From contig CM059585.1 of assembly GCA_030407085.1 (NCBI GenBank), positions 100,162,501-100,226,500 of the forward strand: DNA of 64,000 bases. Reading direction: 5' to 3'. The position numbers and the translations under genes were made by a program. The stretch's first letter is position 1. The number at the start of each line of letters is the position of its first letter. The notes beneath the pieces were generated by a model that did no database searches, had not been told where the DNA came from, and saw only the letters and a list, made by a program, of their open reading frames with translations. This document shows, one piece after another, positions 60,536 through 64,000 of this stretch. The DNA comes from Trichopria drosophilae. Taxonomy: Eukaryota; Arthropoda; Insecta; Hymenoptera; Diapriidae.

Positions 60536-60699
60536 ATTCGAGTCATTAATAAAAGTTGTTTAACAAATTATCTTTGCAGGTTGCCATCTTTTAAGAACAG
60601 TAATGCTTTCTCATGTCAACAATATCATTAACAATGAACAATAATTTCTTGGAAACGGTATTAAATGTTTTTTTCCAAACATCCTGAGGTCTAACTACC

Positions 60700-62144
60700 T
60701 TAACCCTTTTTTTGCCCGAAATCAGAAAAGCAGGTACATCAACTCCAGCACAGTTTCTGGAGTGAAAATATTTTTTTTAATTTTCGAAATATACCTTTCC
60801 TACTATTTTCAAGTGTGCTCTATCGATTCCCGTCGAGAAAATGACGAAATAATGACTATTTATGCAAAAATTTTGCAAAAAAAAAAAAAATTCCATGATT
60901 TTTAGGTCATTTTTTTCATTTTTTCCGATTTTCTCCCCCAAAACGGGGCTCAATCAATGAAACGCATACGTAAAAAGTGATCCCGATTGTTGAAGATAAA
61001 TAATATACTGGTAGAATATTTTTTAGAAGCAATAGCCCGTTCAAAATGGCCGCGGAACGAAACAAATTTATTCAAAATTATTAATTCCTTGAAATAGAGA
61101 TCTTGGAAACTTTTTTTGAGTTTTATAATGATGATATAAATATTGACTGGTTATGTACGAAGATTATAATAATTTTGAGTTGATAAATTCAAAATGGCGG
61201 ATCCGTAATGGCCACCGTATGTAAATCGCATCGCTCATATGCAACGTTATTGCATGAATCTGTTTCAAAGTTGAAAATATTTGTTCGATAATTATAATAT
61301 TATACATGTTCAGACCTGACAAGATCAAAATGGCGGATATGATATGGCCGCCGGTACACGGCATTGAATCTCATACACACTTCACCTTCATCTGTAACAA
61401 ACGTAATCACACACATACGCTCACACGTACTCAGACACGCATACACACGCGTAGGTGAAGTGTTTATGAGATTCAATGCTGTGTACCGGAGGCCATATTA
61501 TATCCGCCATTTTAATCTTGTCAGGTCTGAACATGTATAATATATTCGTAATTATCGAACACATATTTTAAACTTTGAAACAGATTCATGAAATAACGTT
61601 GCATATAAACGATGCGATTTACACAAGGTGGCCATGACGGATCCGCCATTTTGAATTTATCAACTCAAAATTATTATGATCTTCGTGCATAACCAGTCAA
61701 TATTTATATCATCATTATAAAACTCAAAAAAAGTTTCCAAGATCTCTATTTCAAGGAATTAATAATTTTGAATAAATTTGTTTCGTTCCGCGGCCATTTT
61801 GAATCGGCCATTGCTTCTAAAAAATATTCTACCAGTATATTATTTATCTTCAACAATCGGGATCACTTTTTACGTATGCGTTTCATTGATTGTGCCCCGT
61901 TTTGGGGGAGAAAATCGGAAAAAATGAAAAAAAATGACCTAAAAATCATGGATTTTTTATTTTATTTTGCAAAGTTTTTGCATAAATAATCATTATTTCG
62001 TCATTTTCTCGACGGGAATCGATAGAGCACACTTGAAAATAGTAGGAAAGGTATATTTCGAAAATTAAAAAAAATATTTTCAATCCAGAAACTGTGCTGG
62101 AGTTGATGTACCTGCTTTTCTGATTTCAGGCAAAAAAGGGTTAA
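60700..62144. repeat. 1.44-kb near-perfect palindrome (long inverted repeat)
   Basis: Arms 60700-61387 and 61453-62144 are reverse complements almost throughout, with few substitutions and small indels, separated by a 65-nt CA-rich spacer. Both arms hold AAAATGGCGGATCC, GTCAGGTCTGAACATGT and CGACGGGAATCGATAGAGC. The outer ends are TTAACCCTTTTT / AAAAAAGGGTTAA. A partial diverged copy is at 33820-34150. A transcript would fold into about 690 bp of dsRNA. Frames inside are not genes. Confidence 0.95.
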
Positions 62145-62149
62145 TGGCA

Positions 62150-63185
62150 TAAAAGTCTTGCATTTATTAATTGTAATGTTTACTTATTAATGTATAATTT
62201 AATAATCTTCAGTTTATAAACCCACACCTCAGTTTAATACCAATCATTAAAATAAGCAAATGATTATGTTATGACGTCCTTCAGTCAGTATTAACAAATC
62301 ATAAAAAATGTCTATTTAACAATTGCTTATTATACGATCAACATTTTCATAGATATTGAATCGTTCTTAAACTGTTATATAAAATGCAAATTATAGCTTT
62401 ATGTTCGTTTATGTTATCTGTCATGAGTAAGTGCACTTTGCGAATATGTGCCGCCTATCTTACAAATTCTAAATTTAACTTATATACACAAGTCTAGATA
62501 GTAAAAGTTATATTACGTTCAAGAAGTATCTATACGTGTGTTTATGTGAAGCTGAAACTGAACAAGTTTTTATGCTGTAATAATGTAAATATTCCCTTCA
62601 ATAAATTTTGAGAACATCTTAAAACTATTAAAATAAATTGTCTCAGTAAATCAGAGATTATCACACTGATTTTTCCGAAATTTTTAATCTTCCGTCTACA
62701 GATTAATTCAAGGTTTATATAACGCTGAACATTATTGAAGATAAAGATCAGATATGAGAGAACTTTGAAAGTCTTTACAACTATTGTTCTTATATAAATC
62801 TAGTTCTAATATTAAAATCTTCACTGTAAAAGAATATTTTGATATGCAATGATATTATTGTTCCTTTAAGAAGATATTAAGTGAAATTCCGTTGCGAAAA
62901 TAAGATAAAGTACAGGTCTACTGCTGAGGCATGTTCTAGTCATGGTATAATATGTGAGGTATAGCAAGGCGCATATTGGGGAAAGGGAAAGACCAATTTA
63001 GATCAACGCCGATTGGTTGCTTTTGCGCAAGTTGCAAAATACCTTTCATCTTATATCATGGTTCTAGCTTTTGCTGTATTTTGGAGATTCGTTAAAGTTT
63101 TATTATTAATTCGCTCTGAAGTAGTACGACGATAAGGTAAGAATTTACACTAAAGAACGTAAATTCAGAATGTCTGATTAAATTT
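62150..63185. other. AT-rich stretch, nothing recognised
   Basis: No coding or repeat structure supported. Confidence 0.45.
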
Positions 63186-63199
63186 TTCAAAATTCGGGC

Positions 63200-63370
63200 T
63201 CTGTAAGGGGCCATCCATAAACTACGTAGACCTTTTTTTGGCATTTTTGCCCCCCCCCCTTCCTCCGTAGACAGTTTTATGATTTTCATACGTACATTTT
63301 ATATAGACTGTAGTTCCTGGCCGATCCTCCACCCCCCTAAAATGGTAACGTACTTTTTGGTTGGCCCCTA
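63200..63370. mobile_element. GGGGCCATCCATAAACTACG-type short element
   Basis: GGGGCCATCCATAAACTACG at the left is inverted imperfectly at the right (AACGTACTTTTTGGTTGGCCCC). The inner segments also mirror: CCCCCCCCCTTCCTCC against ATCCTCCACCCCCC. This terminal phrase is a common insect repeat type. Confidence 0.6.
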
Positions 63371-63446
63371 TGGATAATTTAATTAAGAATTGACCGATAA
63401 TTATTAGAAATAACTAAGAATGATCTATTTTGAATAGTTCTCGTTA

Positions 63447-63757
63447 CACGGAGAAAAATGACTCCGCTGGATTAGCTGATTCATATCAGCTAAAATTTTC
63501 GGCTGGAATTGCCGAAAATATATGCAATTTTAGCTGTTTTGATTCCGCTAATGTAGCCTTAACCCTACTCAATTCGCGCTTAGCTCTAAATTTCCGCTAC
63601 ATTAGCAGATTTGTTCCGTTAAATTTGCGGACTTTTTCTGTAAATTTAGCTGAAATTATCGGCTATCCCTACGGAATTCCAACAGCTGTCCCTATAGGAT
63701 AAAATTGGTAGAATCTGCGGATTTTTCGGCTGATTTTGCTGATTATTTTTCTCCGTG
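63447..63757. mobile_element. MITE, CACGGAGAAAAAT ends
   Basis: CACGGAGAAAAAT and ATTTTTCTCCGTG are exact inverses with TA on both sides. The interior is rich in repeated TTAGCTGA / TCAGCTAA and GGAATTGCCGAA-like words in both orientations. The 90-codon frame at 63430-63702 is a product of these repeats. Confidence 0.88.
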
Positions 63758-64000
63758 TATGACACTGAAGCTATAGCAGCAGATTCGCAGCAGCAGATTC
63801 GAAAAACTATGGTTTTCCGTCATTAAAATTGCTAAAAACAGATTATTTGTACAAAATTGGTCTAAAAATGTTTAAATGCGAGTCATTTTTAATAAGAAAT
63901 TATCCATTTTCACTGTTTTCTGGAATCCGCTGTTGCGAATCTGCTGCCAGCTTCAGCGTCATGTTCTCGTTCAATTTCCAATTTATATCTTTGGAATTTG

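Noticed and set aside
61768..61989. 73-codon frame
   Set aside because: Lies entirely in the right arm of the palindrome; the mirrored arm does not keep a matching coding pattern.

Overview
This window is AT-rich insect nuclear DNA. The evidence is spliced genes with GT..AG introns, two recognisable animal gene families, a telomere-type TTAGG run, an arthropod-style initiator plus DPE core promoter, and many short inverted-repeat transposon remnants. A hymenopteran is a reasonable guess, but the sequence does not settle it. Most of the 64 kb is non-coding.

Genes. Two loci are firmly recognised. On the minus strand at 819-7123 is a complete six-exon gene for an ECHDC3-type mitochondrial enoyl-CoA hydratase/isomerase domain protein. 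It reassembles to 299 residues with clean splice sites. On the plus strand, 52554-52841 is the first coding exon of a ZC2HC1 (FAM164) C2HC zinc-finger protein, ending at a strong donor; the rest of that gene lies outside the window or in exons I could not find. A canonical initiator/DPE promoter at 47565-47600 probably starts its non-coding leader. CpG-rich DNA at 24.97-25.95 kb holds two weaker candidates: a short first exon ending in a strong donor (25148-25194) and a 122-codon ORF (25553-25921). A decayed locus at 41.96-42.46 kb combines a THAP-like zinc-finger exon (minus strand), a SAP-like mini-ORF (plus strand) and an imperfect inverted repeat.

Repeats. Seven TA-flanked elements have termini related to CAGTAG/CAGTGG (pogo/Tigger style): 4.6, 5.2, 26.6, 27.5, 28.9, 29.9 and 58.3 kb. 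Other inverted-repeat elements lie at 4.1, 15.4-16.25, 46.5, 48.1, 54.9, 63.2 and 63.4 kb. Fold-back palindromes of different ages lie at 12.6, 47.0-47.2, 51.5-52.15 and 60.7-62.14 kb; the last is a 1.44-kb near-perfect palindrome. A dispersed repeat at 3.2-5.03 kb has a second copy at 9.6-10.1 kb, and that copy preserves the empty sites of two of the insertions. A ~120-bp-period array at 26.5-27.5 kb is packed with RTTAYGTAAY-type sites. A looser array at 17.2-17.95 kb repeats an ATTCCGTTACCG box.

Layout. 0.8-7.1 kb ECHDC3, with a repeat-filled intron 2; 7.1-7.4 kb its promoter; 7.4-24.9 kb gene-free repeats; 25.0-26.0 kb CpG-rich putative 5' end; 26.5-30.2 kb site array and a cluster of short inverted-repeat elements; 30.2-47.3 kb gene-poor, with the THAP/SAP locus; 47.35-52.84 kb promoter and first coding exon of ZC2HC1; 52.85-64 kb presumed ZC2HC1 intron with palindromes and short elements. 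Apart from the ZC2HC1 promoter and exon there is no evidence that the genes act together.
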